Assembly (NCBI GenBank): GCA_905199755.1
Contig: CAJKHT010000059.1
Span: forward strand, 1-16,935
Reading direction: 5' to 3'
From: an uncultured Eubacteriales bacterium
GTDB lineage: Bacteria > Bacillota > Clostridia > UBA1381
DNA: 16,935 bases
Shown: one piece after another, positions 15,987 through 16,935 of the stretch
Numbering within the stretch: position 1 is the stretch's first letter
Layout of the letters: the number at the start of each line of letters is the position of its first letter
Translations under genes and position numbers: made by a program
Notes under the pieces: generated by a model
Databases searched by the model: none
What the model was told of the DNA's origin: nothing
Seen by the model: only the letters and a program-made list of their open reading frames with translations

Positions 15987-16935
15987 ATGATTAAGGAAAA
16001 TAAACTCAGAAAATGGGCGCGTGTGCAGTATATGCCCTCGCTTCCTCTTAAGGAGGACGGAACACGCATTACTTCAAGCAGAGAGCATATTGAGCTTTCA
16101 AGAAAAACAGCCGGAGAAGGTATGGTTCTTCTTAAGAATGACAACGGACTCCTGCCGCTTAAAAACGGAGCTAAAATAGCTGTGTTCGGCAAAGGACAGT
16201 ATGACTACGTTAAAGGCGGCGGCGGCAGCGGCGACGTAACCGTAGAATATGTCAGAAATATTTACGATGGTCTGAAAATAAAGGAAAAAGAGGGCAAAAT
16301 AAGCGTTTTTGAGGGACTTATTGACTTTTATAAAAACGAAATGGAAAAGCAGTATGCCGACGGCAAGGATGTCGGTATGACCACCGAGCCGGAAATTCCG
16401 CAGGAGGCTTTTACGGCTGCAAAAGCATATACAGATACCGCTGTAATTACGATATGCCGTTTTTCGGGTGAGGGCTGGGACAGAAAAGGCGAGCCGCATG
16501 ACGGAGACTTTTATCTCAGCGGGCAGGAAGAAAAAATGGTGAATACGGTTATCGATAACTTTAAGAATGTAATTGTAGTAGTAAATGCAGGCGCGCAGAC
16601 AGACACGGAATGGTATCATTCAAATGATAAAATCAGCTCCGTACTCTATGCATGGCAGGCAGGTATGGAGGGCGGTCTTGCTACGGCAGACGTTCTTTGC
16701 GGTGACGTAAATCCGTCGGGTAAGCTTGTCGATACATTTGCAAAGAAATTTTCGGATTATCCCTCATCGGAAAGCTTTAACGAATCTGACGATTATGTGA
16801 AATATTACGAAGATATATATGTGGGCTACAGATATTTTGAAACAATAAAAGGCGCGGACGAGCGTGTAAATTATCCGTTCGGCTTCGGTTTGTCATATAC
16901 CGATTTTGAGATAAGCAATATCAATGGAAGGCGAG
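15987..16935 (+). CDS. GH3 glycosidase with reversed domain order, cut by the window end
   Basis: The first 316 residues of a glycoside hydrolase family 3 enzyme are present; the frame is open at the window end. GAAAGGAA at 15971-15978 supports the ATG at 15987. No signal peptide is seen, so the enzyme is probably cytoplasmic and acts on imported oligosaccharides. The alpha/beta-sandwich domain that usually follows the TIM barrel comes first here: HIELSRKTAGEGMVLLKN (about 34-51), LLPLKNGAKIAVFGKG, a glycine run and CRFSGEGWDRKGEPHDG (Glu162 in the position of the family's usual acid/base), then NPSGKLVDTF. A fibronectin-III-like domain starts near 300 (YPFGFGLSYTDF). The barrel with the nucleophile Asp should follow beyond the window. 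This order is known from some rumen clostridial beta-glucosidases. The sugar specificity cannot be told from this part. The gene is divergent from AraC and is likely its target. Confidence 0.92.
   Translation, partial: MIKENKLRKWARVQYMPSLPLKEDGTRITSSREHIELSRKTAGEGMVLLKNDNGLLPLKNGAKIAVFGKGQYDYVKGGGGSGDVTVEYVRNIYDGLKIKEKEGKISVFEGLIDFYKNEMEKQYADGKDVGMTTEPEIPQEAFTAAKAYTDTAVITICRFSGEGWDRKGEPHDGDFYLSGQEEKMVNTVIDNFKNVIVVVNAGAQTDTEWYHSNDKISSVLYAWQAGMEGGLATADVLCGDVNPSGKLVDTFAKKFSDYPSSESFNESDDYVKYYEDIYVGYRYFETIKGADERVNYPFGFGLSYTDFEISNINGRR

Noticed and set aside
16098..16619. A 173-residue open frame on the - strand opposite the GH3 gene
   Set aside because: The + strand encodes clear GH3 motifs across it; the reverse frame shows no domain or start signal.

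Overview
The window reads as chromosomal DNA of an uncultured or poorly studied Gram-positive anaerobe of the Clostridia. The evidence is moderately AT-rich DNA, strong AGGAGG-type ribosome binding sites, S-layer homology (SLH) domains, a lipoprotein-anchored LplA/LplB/YtcP-type ABC sugar importer, large secreted modular proteins and a GH3 enzyme with reversed domain order, as known from rumen and gut clostridia. Genus cannot be set from this sequence alone. No rRNA, tRNA, CRISPR array, transposase or phage gene is visible.

Positions 1-15049 hold one run of seven genes on the + strand with gaps of 0 to 80 bases, probably one transcript that begins upstream of the window. The order is: a 5'-incomplete protein with three C-terminal SLH repeats (from before 117 to 2060); a secreted protein with degenerate N-terminal SLH repeats (2061-4760); a solute-binding lipoprotein (4806-6362); two membrane permeases (6390-7346 and 7362-8246); a secreted protein with three LamG-like modules (8327-11461); and a secreted heparinase II/III-family polysaccharide lyase (11507-15049). 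A strong hairpin with a T run (15052-15099) ends the run.

Convergent to it lies an AraC-family regulator (15090-15866, - strand). Divergent from the regulator is a GH3 glycosidase (15987 onward), cut by the window end. The 120-base gap between these two holds two superimposed antiparallel promoters and a clear dyad that could be an operator.

Read together, this is a Gram-positive polysaccharide-utilisation locus. Wall-bound SLH proteins and a modular secreted binding protein would hold substrate at the surface, the lyase would cut it, the ABC importer would take up the oligosaccharides (its ATPase is not encoded here), and the cytoplasmic GH3 enzyme would split them further. The AraC protein is the likely sugar-responsive switch. 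The polysaccharide itself cannot be named.

The least expected signals are three perfect inverted repeats inside coding sequence (35, 25 and 29 bases long, in the two permease genes and the lyase gene), a broken-looking 5' end of the first gene beside a 20-base palindrome, and a module family shared between the first SLH protein and the LamG-like protein.
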